Positions 17,048-25,480 of a stretch of 64,000 nt of DNA are shown here, one piece after another. Position 1 is the first letter of the stretch; every line of letters starts with the position of its first letter. Below the pieces are notes generated by a model. It was not told the origin of the DNA. It searched no databases and saw only the letters and a program-made list of their open reading frames with translations. The stretch comes from Chryseobacterium herbae. Its GTDB lineage: Bacteria > Bacteroidota > Bacteroidia > Flavobacteriales > Weeksellaceae. The stretch covers positions 521,713 to 585,712 of the forward strand of contig NZ_JAOAMU010000003.1 in the NCBI RefSeq assembly GCF_025154075.1, read 5' to 3'. Made by a program: the position numbers and the translations under genes.

Positions 17048-17536
17048 TTATTGATATTCTGTGGGAAGAAGGAGGTTGAGTTGTTCTTTAAACTGTTTCA
17101 GCTGTTTGTAATGCACCGTATCTGCATAAGAATTGACATAAATATGCGACTTTTTCGGAGTTCTGATCTGAAAAGTTTCATCGATGCCGTCTACAGACTG
17201 CTTACTTGGAGAACTTTGTATTTCATCAAGATCTTTAACTTTGATGGAAGCGATCAGATTTTTCCAGTTCTGTGCAGTGATCGCTGAGCTCCATTCTTGA
17301 TGAGTCTGTTGCTCTGCGATGCCTTGTTCAGCATGGATGGAATCTTTAGTGACTTTGATGATCTTGTAGTTTCCCTGTTCACCTCCTATATTGGATAAGC
17401 TGATGAAAGTGATCTCATTAGGATGCTGAAGAGCGGCGGGAATCTGTTCTTTTTTCTTGTCACAGGAAAAAAATGCCGGCAGCAAAAATAGTGAAAACAG
17501 AAGTTTCAGGTAATTATTTTTTATTGCCGGCATCAT
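17048..17536 (-). CDS. Putative lipoprotein, unknown function
   Basis: A 162-aa protein with a lipoprotein signal peptide ending LLPAFFSC (lipobox Cys near residue 25). The rest is soluble and mixed, with NEITFISLSNIGGEQGNYKI resembling the start of small Bacteroidota lipoproteins of unknown role. It lies 11 bp after the aminotransferase and 4 bp before murB, so it belongs to that operon. No catalytic motif was recognised. Confidence 0.8.
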   Translation of the reverse strand: MMPAIKNNYLKLLFSLFLLPAFFSCDKKKEQIPAALQHPNEITFISLSNIGGEQGNYKIIKVTKDSIHAEQGIAEQQTHQEWSSAITAQNWKNLIASIKVKDLDEIQSSPSKQSVDGIDETFQIRTPKKSHIYVNSYADTVHYKQLKQFKEQLNLLLPTEYQ

Positions 17537-17547
17537 ATATTGTATTT

Positions 17548-18753
17548 TTATAGGCTGAATTCTTCTCTGTAGGTCTTCAGTGCTTGTTTCAGGATTTCAG
17601 CACTTTTCCTAAGATCTGCTTCTTTCAGCACATAAGCAATTCTTACCTGTTTTTTTCCTAACTCAGGATCACTGTAGAAACCTCCTGCAGGAGCTACCAT
17701 GATCGTTTCTTTATTCAGGGAATATTTTTCTAAAAGCCACTGTGCAAATTTCTCAGTATCATCTACCGGAAGTTCAGCCACACAGTAGAATGCTCCTCTT
17801 GGCTTAGGGCAGATAACCCCTGGAATAGCATTCAGAAGATCTACCAAAATATTTCTTCTGTGTGTGTATTCTTCTCTTACCGCTCTGATGTAGGCTCCAT
17901 CATTCTGGTGTGCCGCCGTAGCTGCGATCTGTCCTAAAAGAACCGGGCTTAGTCTGGCCTGTGCAAAAAGCATAGCCGCATCGTGGATCTTTTTTGAACG
18001 GGTTACCATACAACCGATTCTTACTCCGCACATAGAATAACGCTTGGATTCTGAATCAATGATGATGCAGTTGTCGCTCAGTTCAGGGAAATCAAGCATA
18101 GAAATCTGCAGCTTTCCGTCATATACATATTCTCTGTATACTTCGTCGGAGATCACAACAATGTCATATTTCAAAGCAATTTCTGCCAGCTTCTGAAGCT
18201 CTTCACGGGTGTAAAGATATCCGGTAGGGTTACCCGGGTTACAGATAACGATTGCTCTTGTTTTTTCAGTGATTTTTTTCTCAAATTCTTCGATCGGAGG
18301 AAGAGCAAAACCTGTGTCAATAGTAGACGGAACTGCTACCACATGTACGTTGAATGTGCTCGTAAAACCGTTGTAATTGGCATAGTAAGGCTCAGGAATA
18401 ATCACCTCGTCTCCGTCATCACATAAAGTAGAAATTGCAAAATTCAGCGCTTCAGAACCACCATTGGTCACAATGAAATTATCAGGTGTAAGGTCTGAAA
18501 AACCTAACGTGTGATAATATTCCGTAAGGGCTTTTCTATATTCTATATTACCTTCAGAAAGTGCATATTCTAATACTTTAAGATCAATATTCTTTAAAGC
18601 ATTTAAAGCGGTTTCCGGTGTTTCAATATCAGGCTGCCCGATATTAAGGTGATATACTTTTATTCCCTGCTGTTTCGCTTTTAAAGCGTAAGGAACCAGT
18701 TTTCTTACCGGCGATGGCGGCATATGCTGTGCTCTGTTTGAAATATTCGGCAT
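17548..18753 (-). CDS. Pyridoxal phosphate-dependent aminotransferase, class I/II
   Basis: This 401-aa fold-type I aminotransferase resembles aspartate aminotransferases of the AspC-related group. It has HLNIGQPDIETP, NGGSEALNFA, the PEPYYANY aromatic stacking region, NPGNPTGYLY, SDEVYREYVYDG, and the PLP Lys in DSESKRYSMCGVRIG. The substrate cannot be fixed from sequence. It is first in an operon with a lipoprotein and murB, and a -7 box lies 21 bp upstream. Confidence 0.93.
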   Translation of the reverse strand: MPNISNRAQHMPPSPVRKLVPYALKAKQQGIKVYHLNIGQPDIETPETALNALKNIDLKVLEYALSEGNIEYRKALTEYYHTLGFSDLTPDNFIVTNGGSEALNFAISTLCDDGDEVIIPEPYYANYNGFTSTFNVHVVAVPSTIDTGFALPPIEEFEKKITEKTRAIVICNPGNPTGYLYTREELQKLAEIALKYDIVVISDEVYREYVYDGKLQISMLDFPELSDNCIIIDSESKRYSMCGVRIGCMVTRSKKIHDAAMLFAQARLSPVLLGQIAATAAHQNDGAYIRAVREEYTHRRNILVDLLNAIPGVICPKPRGAFYCVAELPVDDTEKFAQWLLEKYSLNKETIMVAPAGGFYSDPELGKKQVRIAYVLKEADLRKSAEILKQALKTYREEFSL

Positions 18754-18773
18754 TGTTCAAAAAATTTGTATGG

Positions 18774-18781
18774 CAAAAATA
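18774..18781 (-). promoter_or_regulatory. -7 box of the aminotransferase-lipoprotein-murB operon
   Basis: TATTTTTG on the minus strand fits TAnnTTTG, 20 bp upstream of the ATG at 18753. A CAA (TTG on minus) lies at 18795-18797, closer than usual. Confidence 0.45.
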
Positions 18782-19156
18782 AGATTTAATTTCTCAATAA
18801 TAAAATAACCTGTTATCCATTTTGAGTGCTTTTTAATTGTTTTGAAAATCAGCAAATTAAAATTGATTGTTGCCTGTTCTTTTGATTATGAACATAATCC
18901 TTTTTATTTACGCTTGATACTGGTCCTCAGTTTGTTAAAAATTGGAACTATTGGAGATTGATTATAGGTCAAAATGATTGAAATTGTTAAAATAACATAT
19001 TAAAATGTGAATAAAATATTTGGTTGCAAAATAAATTTTCCATATACCAGAATATGTTGATATCTTAATATTATTAATGAATATTTGGTTATTTCATAAA
19101 AATATCAATTTTGTATTGTATTTTTTATTAAATTTCAGCGCTAATAAAAAATAATT
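18782..19156. other. AT-rich intergenic region between divergent genes
   Basis: About 375 bp with no supported gene. Two AATATTTGG sequences (near 19017 and 19081) resemble -7 boxes but miss the invariant T. The promoter of the T9SS gene at 19157 must lie here; it was not identified. Confidence 0.5.
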
Positions 19157-20944
19157 ATGAAAATACATTTACCATTGAGAGTCCTTCCTCTTATGACTCT
19201 TTTTGCGGCATCAGCTATGAATGCCCAAAACTATCAGACCATGCCAGTCCAGTCCGGATACACGGCAGATGTCATTGCCAATGATGTAGGTTCTGCCTTA
19301 TCAAGCACCACAGAAGACGTTGACGGTGTTTCTTTTGCCTTTGTCGCAAGGGATTTTAAGCTTACCCCTACAAGTACGGCACTCACCTACGGACTTCCTG
19401 TAAACGGGATCGTAAATTCTGTAGTGGCTTCTACACCCGGATTGAGCTACAAACTGGGAGATCTTTATGGGAATAATTCTCTTAAAATTTCCACCAGTGG
19501 GACAAGCGGAACATTGTCATTTATCACACCTATTCCTGCTTTTAAAGTATATATGCTTGCTACCGGAGGAAGCGGACCATGTACAGTGAATGTAACGGTC
19601 AACTTTACGGATAGCAGCACTCAGATATTTTCAGGAGTAGTAGTCTCTGACTGGTATGACGGGACAAACTATGCCGTCCGGGGGATCGGACGAATCAACA
19701 GAGCGAATAATGTTTTAGAACCGAATTCTACAAACCCGAGATTGTATCAGTCCTTATTGACGCTTGATGCAGCCAATCAGACTAAGCCAATTCAAAGTAT
19801 CACGGTGACTAAAGTCAGCGGTACAGGAATTGCCAATGTTTTTGCTTTTTCAGCGGATGCCTATACAGATTGTGTGGCTCCAACACTTCAGCCTGTAGGT
19901 ACGCTTACTTCAAGCTCTGCTCAGGTTTCATGGACAGTACCGGCCAGTACTCAGGCTGTAAGCTATGATGTGTATTACAGTACAACCAATACAGCGCCTA
20001 CCGCTGCAACAGTGCCGAATCATCCTGGAGTTACAGGAACTTCCTTTACCATTCCGTCCTTATCATCAAGTACGGTTTACTATTATTGGGTAAGAACGAA
20101 TTGTAGCACCGCAACGGCTCAGAGCGTTTGGTCGCAATCGGGAACATTTACCACGTTGTGTGGAACAATAGTCCCGTCTTACACGAATGACTTCAGCACT
20201 TTCCCTGGAACATGCTGGACCAGTAATCTTTCCGGAGGTACTCCTGCTACAGGTCCTACAGGAACAAGCAGTCTTTGGGCATCAGGTGGATTCTTAGGAA
20301 CGGGATCAGGTGGATCAGCAACGATCAATTTGTATTCTACCAACAGAGTAGGCTGGCTAAAAACACTGCCATTTAATCTTTCTGCAGGTTCCTATAAAGT
20401 TAAATTTGATTATGGAGTTGCAGCGTATCTAAGTACTGCTTCTTCACCAATGGGATCTGATGATGTGGTCCAGTTTCTGGTATCGAATGACGGCGGATCT
20501 ACCTGGACAGTCTTGCAGACATGGAATGCAGCCAATGCACCTACCAATACGTCAACGCAATATTCTTATACCTTAACTGGATACAACAGTGTGAATACTG
20601 TATTTGCTTTTTACGCAACAGCCGGAACTGTAAATGATAATCCAGATTACAATTTTTATGTTGACAACTTTACCGTTGAAAATGCTCAACTAAGTACATC
20701 TGAAGTGAAAGACGGTGTAAAGAAAGCATCTGTTCACCCAAATCCATTCAAAGATATTCTGTACATTTCAGATACCAGAGAAGTGAAATCTGTAATGGTA
20801 GGGGACGCTTCGGGCAGAGCCTTAAAAACCTTTACGGGCGCTGTGAAAGAGCTTGATCTGAGCACGCTGAATACAGGGTTGTATTTTGTAACGATTTATT
20901 TCAAAGACGGTTCACAATCTACGGTGAAAGCGATCAAAAAATAA
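19157..20944 (+). CDS. T9SS-secreted protein with fibronectin type III domain
   Basis: This 595-aa protein has a signal peptide (about 1-23, ending AMNAQ), a 210-residue N-terminal domain rich in Ser/Thr, a fibronectin type III domain (about 237-330, containing SYDVYYSTTNTAPTA and VYYYWVRTNCS), a jelly-roll-like domain with FDYGVAAYLS and NFYVDNFTVE (about 340-515, similar to choice-of-anchor modules), and a T9SS sorting domain (VHPNPFKDILYI ... GLYFVTI). It should be exported to the cell surface. The ligand or substrate is unknown. Confidence 0.85.
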   Translation: MKIHLPLRVLPLMTLFAASAMNAQNYQTMPVQSGYTADVIANDVGSALSSTTEDVDGVSFAFVARDFKLTPTSTALTYGLPVNGIVNSVVASTPGLSYKLGDLYGNNSLKISTSGTSGTLSFITPIPAFKVYMLATGGSGPCTVNVTVNFTDSSTQIFSGVVVSDWYDGTNYAVRGIGRINRANNVLEPNSTNPRLYQSLLTLDAANQTKPIQSITVTKVSGTGIANVFAFSADAYTDCVAPTLQPVGTLTSSSAQVSWTVPASTQAVSYDVYYSTTNTAPTAATVPNHPGVTGTSFTIPSLSSSTVYYYWVRTNCSTATAQSVWSQSGTFTTLCGTIVPSYTNDFSTFPGTCWTSNLSGGTPATGPTGTSSLWASGGFLGTGSGGSATINLYSTNRVGWLKTLPFNLSAGSYKVKFDYGVAAYLSTASSPMGSDDVVQFLVSNDGGSTWTVLQTWNAANAPTNTSTQYSYTLTGYNSVNTVFAFYATAGTVNDNPDYNFYVDNFTVENAQLSTSEVKDGVKKASVHPNPFKDILYISDTREVKSVMVGDASGRALKTFTGAVKELDLSTLNTGLYFVTIYFKDGSQSTVKAIKK

Positions 20945-20963
20945 TTTTTTTTATTTAATAAAG

Positions 20964-20995
20964 AAACGGTGGTTATTTCATTATAGCCACCGTTT
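20964..20995 (+). terminator. Terminator after the fibronectin-domain protein
   Basis: Stem AAACGGTGG / CCACCGTTT followed by TTATTTT, 19 bp past the stop. It stands between convergent genes and may work both ways. Confidence 0.8.
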
Positions 20996-21026
20996 TTATT
21001 TTAGGTTGAGGTATCAATTCTGCCAA

Positions 21027-21776
21027 TTAATCATTTTTAATGATTTTCTCTGAAATCAATTTTCCATGATCATTCTGCAGGCTTATAATGTATGTTCCTG
21101 TGTTCATTGTAGACGTATCTATTGCTTCATCTCCTTTTTTGAGATTTCCTTGTAATACGATACGCCCTTCCATATTGCTTATACGATAAGTAATATTCTC
21201 TTTTGAAATAATGGAGATATTACTTTTAAATAGAGTAGAGGATACAGAAGCAAATTGTTTCTGTTTTTTTCCTGCCTCATCAGTTGCTAACATGGCATTA
21301 GGGTCATATCGGTACACAATGGTAACCGGTGTTCCGTACTCATTATTAAAATCATCTACCAGATAAAATTTTACCGTATAATCTATCGGGAATGTTCCGC
21401 TTCCTGTATTGGAATTCCACATATTATAGCCACTGGCAGGGGTCTCTGAGTTGCCATTGATCGTAATGGGTGTGTTGGAATTTGAAGGATATACAGCATT
21501 GAGAGCTACAGAAGGGAGGCAGGTATTCAGGTAGCAGAATTGAAAGCCACTTCCTGTCCCATTTTGGATGCTAAGAATCTTAATACGTACGTTAACGGCA
21601 GATGAAGAGGTGTTTTTAATTTTATAGTAAAGTGTAGCAGAGCTTTCGTTGGTTGTATTGTAGGTGAAAATCTGTCCATTGGAAATTGAGGCTCCGTTTT
21701 CTTTTACCAAAGCCAACTGTGCCTGACTAAAACAAGGGGTAAAAACACCCAGCAGTAAAAAAATAAAATTCTTCAT
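21027..21776 (-). CDS. Secreted protein with C-terminal T9SS-like sorting domain
   Basis: This 249-aa protein has a signal peptide (MKNFIFLLLGVFTPCFSQAQ), a beta-rich body with two Cys (CYLNTC, likely a disulfide), and a C-terminus ending GTYIISLQNDHGK...KIIKND that resembles a short T9SS sorting domain, although the usual YPNP motif is missing. A terminator at 21794-21830 separates it from the Omp28 gene upstream. Function not recognised. Confidence 0.75.
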   Translation of the reverse strand: MKNFIFLLLGVFTPCFSQAQLALVKENGASISNGQIFTYNTTNESSATLYYKIKNTSSSAVNVRIKILSIQNGTGSGFQFCYLNTCLPSVALNAVYPSNSNTPITINGNSETPASGYNMWNSNTGSGTFPIDYTVKFYLVDDFNNEYGTPVTIVYRYDPNAMLATDEAGKKQKQFASVSSTLFKSNISIISKENITYRISNMEGRIVLQGNLKKGDEAIDTSTMNTGTYIISLQNDHGKLISEKIIKND

Positions 21777-21793
21777 AAATTTATTTGTTAAGA

Positions 21794-21830
21794 AAAAGCA
21801 CTGAGCTCCGGCCTGGAGCCCAGTGCTTTT
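21794..21830 (-). terminator. Terminator after the T9SS Omp28 protein
   Basis: Stem AAAAGCACTG / CAGTGCTTTT with further inner GC pairing; on the minus strand it ends in a T run. It lies 6 bp past the stop at 21837. Confidence 0.85.
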
Positions 21831-21836
21831 AGATTA

Positions 21837-23705
21837 TTATTTTATAATTAATTTTTGTGTTTTTGGTTCTGAACCTTTTTCTGTAATAGAAATAATGTAA
21901 ACTCCTTTAGCTAGTTTTTCAACGGAAACCGGGCTGTCCGGTGCTACATTTGTTTTTTCTAAAACAACTTTTCCTGAGACGTCATAAAGTTTAAGATCTA
22001 CATTTTTATTAGCCTGTACCTTGATATATTCTGAGGTTGGGTTAGGATATACGGTTAGGTAATTGGAATTGGTTTCAGTCGTACTTGTTCCTAAAGAACC
22101 AAGAAGGAAAGAACGTGCATTGATTACTTCACCGGTCACACCATTTAATAAAAGCACAACGGCTTTCACTTTGGCCAGATTATAAGTAGTTGGAATATTT
22201 GCTGTGAATAGATAATTGACAACCTGCCCATCTGTAATTGTGGTAGGAACTGAACCTGCCTGTCCCGTGTATCCGCCTAGCAGCATTCTGCCTACATGAT
22301 CATAGGTCATTTGTGCTGCAGGTACCGGATCTGGTAAGGTTTCATATCCTCCCATAGCTCCATTGTTTCCGCCTGCATAATAATTTTTTTGATTATAAGC
22401 AGTAGTAGTTCCTTTTACACCATCTTCTACCAAAACCACGGCAAATCTGAAATTGGCATTGCTTATCATGGTTCTGAATGTAGCGGAAGTATTAAGGGTA
22501 AGTGAGTTTCCTGTCAAACCTCCGGATGCATTGAGCTGTGCAGGGGTAATAAGCGTTTTTCTTGTAGTCACCTGTGTGGTCATTTCGGTATTGGTTACCC
22601 CTTTATTTAAAGCAGCCCTGTCCACATTCATAGACGGATATCCGTTGAAATTAGATCCGGTATCATATTCACTTACCGCCATAGGGTCGCTGTTGTGTAC
22701 TGCAATCCCAATAAAGTCATCCGGATAATTGGTATCCATATATTTCATGGCAACCGCACCTCTCGGACACCATCCACACCAGGTTCCGGTACCTTCTTCA
22801 ACCAATACCTTTTTAGGTGAATTTTGACTTACAGTTCTGAACATCGTATTTTTGCTGTTGTCAGCAGGCGTTGTATCGGCAGTTCCGTTTATTTGGGTCA
22901 CTGTTACCGCCATATTTTTTTCTGTCACTGTGGAATAATTGATGGCTGCAGGATGGGTAACGGTGATTTCCTGTCCTGCATTAAGCGGAGAAGATAATGG
23001 AATGGTAGAAATGTGGTCCGTTGCCCCATCATTCCAATTAAGAGTGATATTATTAACAGCTTCTGATCCGTTGTTTCTTACTGTTGCCTTAAGCTGGTAA
23101 TCAGTGCTGATGAGACCGTATTCGGTGAGGAAAATGTTTTTAAGGGCGATATCTTTGTCAGCAAGAGTTTTTACCTGAATATTATCTACAATTAAATAGT
23201 TTTGATCTGTACATTCATAATGTCTGAATGAGATGTAAACCTCTTGTCCAATAAAAGGTGTAAGGTTTACTGATCTGCTTTGAAAACCTCCCGTAGCAAC
23301 TGTTTCTGTGTAGACCGGAGTAGATGATGTGATCGTTCCTGATACATTGGAGGTTGTGACATATATTGAATATCTTTCAGCAGGATAACTGGGTGCCGTT
23401 GCAAGGTCGTATTGCAGGTAAGCATTACTTGCAGTGACCAATCCCAAGTTAATCAGTGGAGACGTGATTAAATTATTTGGAGTTATTGCACCCGCGCTTG
23501 TCCAGGACCTGGATATCAGCGATCCGGTCCCTAGACCCGCATTTACACTGGATAGGTTTGAGTTAATCCATTGTTTGCCATCCCCGTCAATGTCTGTACT
23601 GACCCAGCTGTTAAGCCCGGTAGTATTAAAATCCTGAGTGTAATAAGTCTGGGAAAAATGTATTCCTGAAATAAGAATACCCATAAAAAATAAAATCTTT
23701 TTCAT
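21837..23705 (-). CDS. Omp28-related protein with thioredoxin-like WCGWC and T9SS sorting domain
   Basis: This 622-aa secreted protein has a signal peptide (ending HFSQ), an N-terminal jelly-roll domain of the choice-of-anchor type (about 20-185), a CARDB-like beta domain (about 190-290), then an Omp28 domain starting VLVEEGTGTWCGWCPRG with a thioredoxin-like CxxC near residue 310, and a T9SS sorting domain (VYPNPTSEYI ... GVYIISI). The CxxC suggests surface thiol-disulfide chemistry; this is inference. It lies 21 bp after another Omp28-type gene on the same strand, probably one transcript. Confidence 0.87.
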   Translation of the reverse strand: MKKILFFMGILISGIHFSQTYYTQDFNTTGLNSWVSTDIDGDGKQWINSNLSSVNAGLGTGSLISRSWTSAGAITPNNLITSPLINLGLVTASNAYLQYDLATAPSYPAERYSIYVTTSNVSGTITSSTPVYTETVATGGFQSRSVNLTPFIGQEVYISFRHYECTDQNYLIVDNIQVKTLADKDIALKNIFLTEYGLISTDYQLKATVRNNGSEAVNNITLNWNDGATDHISTIPLSSPLNAGQEITVTHPAAINYSTVTEKNMAVTVTQINGTADTTPADNSKNTMFRTVSQNSPKKVLVEEGTGTWCGWCPRGAVAMKYMDTNYPDDFIGIAVHNSDPMAVSEYDTGSNFNGYPSMNVDRAALNKGVTNTEMTTQVTTRKTLITPAQLNASGGLTGNSLTLNTSATFRTMISNANFRFAVVLVEDGVKGTTTAYNQKNYYAGGNNGAMGGYETLPDPVPAAQMTYDHVGRMLLGGYTGQAGSVPTTITDGQVVNYLFTANIPTTYNLAKVKAVVLLLNGVTGEVINARSFLLGSLGTSTTETNSNYLTVYPNPTSEYIKVQANKNVDLKLYDVSGKVVLEKTNVAPDSPVSVEKLAKGVYIISITEKGSEPKTQKLIIK

Positions 23706-23726
23706 ATTGTTAAAAATTTAAGGTTG

Positions 23727-24785
23727 TTATAAAAATTCGTAAGTGTTGGTGGTGTTTATTTTCTCTTCTCTTACATTGAGTACAGTGCCGTTGGCATCCG
23801 TGATCATAATAATAATTTTAAGTTTGTCCGCATTGTAACCTGCCGGAACCGTATACTGAAAAGATCGGGTGTATTCAGCGGATGTGACGGTCTGGGTGTT
23901 GGGAATACTCTCTCCGGTTACGGAAGAGGTCAGTTTGCTTCGTAAAACGTTGTGATGGATATAATTGTAAATGTAACTGGTGCCTCCATAAAGCGAACTG
24001 ATATAATTTTTCTGATGATGCACCAGCCCATCTTCCACCAGAAATGCTGCCATTTTAAGATGGGTGAAATTCTCAGTGAATAAAACTGAAGCCTCCGTAG
24101 TAAAGATATTTCCGGAAACCGAAGATTTCATTCTTATTCCGATTTTACTGAAAGCACTCAACTGTCCCAGCGGTAAAGACATATCTGTATAATTGGAATC
24201 ATAAGGCCATACCGTATTTCTGTTGATAAACATTGCCGGCCACTCTGTAACGTTTTTTAAAGTTTCCATTTCCGTGCTCGTACCATTGGACCACGGATCA
24301 GTAGTTCCGGCTGGACCGTGAATTCCTATAAAAACAAAATCCTCGGTCTGATGCACCAGATTATCATGTCTTGCCAGTGCTATGGTACAGTAGCCGCACC
24401 ATGTTCCTGTAAAATCCTCGTATAAGATTCTGTGCTTAAAACTTATTCCGCTGTTTACAACAGCTTTTACAGCGATCGGGTTTAGGGGTAGATCTCTGTA
24501 TTCAGCTCGTACAGTATAGTTTCCTTTCTCGGTAGGAGTAAAGGTATTTCCCGAAATCACCTGATCATTGATATAAATCAGACTTTGGGAGGTAACATCA
24601 TTCGTAAGATTATCTTTCACCTTAAAAATAAATGTTTTCCCTACTAATTTTTCATTTCCGCCTTCAGCAGTTACCGTCAGATAGGTTACTACTGAGTTGC
24701 CTTCATCACTTGCTGAGCCCTGACATGCCAGGAGGATGAAAAAAACAAGTATGCCAGGAATAAGAAATATTAAGTTTTTTTTCAT
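23727..24785 (-). CDS. Omp28-related lipoprotein with WCGYC motif
   Basis: This 352-aa protein has a lipoprotein signal peptide (FFILLACQGS, Cys near residue 21), an Ig-like beta domain (about 35-110), then an Omp28 domain starting ILYEDFTGTWCGYCTIAL (CxxC near residue 132) and continuing to the end. It has no T9SS sorting domain, unlike its paralogue at 21837-23705, so one copy should be lipid-anchored and the other T9SS-exported. It diverges from a TlpA/DUF6029 pair, which supports a common redox role. Confidence 0.85.
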   Translation of the reverse strand: MKKNLIFLIPGILVFFILLACQGSASDEGNSVVTYLTVTAEGGNEKLVGKTFIFKVKDNLTNDVTSQSLIYINDQVISGNTFTPTEKGNYTVRAEYRDLPLNPIAVKAVVNSGISFKHRILYEDFTGTWCGYCTIALARHDNLVHQTEDFVFIGIHGPAGTTDPWSNGTSTEMETLKNVTEWPAMFINRNTVWPYDSNYTDMSLPLGQLSAFSKIGIRMKSSVSGNIFTTEASVLFTENFTHLKMAAFLVEDGLVHHQKNYISSLYGGTSYIYNYIHHNVLRSKLTSSVTGESIPNTQTVTSAEYTRSFQYTVPAGYNADKLKIIIMITDANGTVLNVREEKINTTNTYEFL

Positions 24786-24919
24786 ATTGTTTTTAAAATA
24801 TTCAGTTAAAAATCGGTTCTCTAAAATGTTATCAAATTCATTGAGTAAATCGATTAATATTTTACTTATTATTTTATCGAATATTTAATAAATTTATGTT
24901 TTATTTGATGTTATTATTG

Positions 24920-24927
24920 CAAATATA
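24920..24927 (-). promoter_or_regulatory. Candidate -7 box of the Omp28 operon
   Basis: TATATTTG on the minus strand fits TAnnTTTG. The leader to the ATG at 24785 would be about 130 nt, long for this group. Confidence 0.4.
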
Positions 24928-24962
24928 CAATAATAATTAACATATCGTTAATTTTTATTCTG

Positions 24963-24970
24963 TATGTTTG
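24963..24970 (+). promoter_or_regulatory. -7 box of the tlpA-DUF6029 pair
   Basis: TATGTTTG fits TAnnTTTG, 17 bp upstream of the ATG at 24988. It overlaps another in-frame ATG at 24964, which therefore should not be the start. Confidence 0.5.
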
Positions 24971-24987
24971 TAAAAAAAATATCTGCA

Positions 24988-25470
24988 ATGGTGAAAAAAA
25001 TATTATCTGTGATTCTGCTTTTGTTCCTCCATCTCTTCTATGCTCAGGAGGTTCCCAATGTATCCATCAGCAACTTGAATAATGAAAAGATAAATGTCTC
25101 AAAAATAGATTCTTCGGATCCTGTTGTACTTACTTTTTGGGCCACCTGGTGTCTGCCGTGTATGGAAGAACTTAATACCATCCATGAAAAGTATGAGGAC
25201 TGGCAGAAGGAGGCTAAATTCAGTGTGTATGCTGTGTCTACCGATGATGCCCGTACAGCTTCAAAAGTAAAAACAGTAGTTAAAAGCAAAGGATGGCCTT
25301 ATACCATACTTTTGGATTCCAACCAGACGCTGAAAAGAGCATTGAATGTGAACAGTATTCCTTATTTAGTCCTTCTCCATAAGGGTAAAATAGTGTATTC
25401 TCATGTGGGATATTCCTCCGGCGACGAGGATGAACTGATTGCGAAAATTAAAGATTGTTATAAAAATTAA
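24988..25470 (+). CDS. TlpA family thiol-disulfide oxidoreductase
   Basis: This 160-aa exported thioredoxin-fold protein has a signal peptide (MVKKILSVILLLFLHLFYAQ), the active site WATWCLPC at Cys55 and Cys58, DSNQTLKRAL, and the cis-Pro region SIPYLVLLHKGKIV. It is probably a periplasmic disulfide reductase. The ATG at 24988 was chosen over 24964 because of the -7 box and the signal peptide. The DUF6029 gene follows 10 bp downstream. Possible partners are the two WCGxC Omp28 proteins transcribed the other way. Confidence 0.88.
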   Translation: MVKKILSVILLLFLHLFYAQEVPNVSISNLNNEKINVSKIDSSDPVVLTFWATWCLPCMEELNTIHEKYEDWQKEAKFSVYAVSTDDARTASKVKTVVKSKGWPYTILLDSNQTLKRALNVNSIPYLVLLHKGKIVYSHVGYSSGDEDELIAKIKDCYKN

Positions 25471-25480
25471 TCTTTTGAAA

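Noticed and set aside
24964..24987. Earlier in-frame ATG of the TlpA-like protein
   Set aside because: It overlaps the -7 box TATGTTTG and would spoil the signal peptide.
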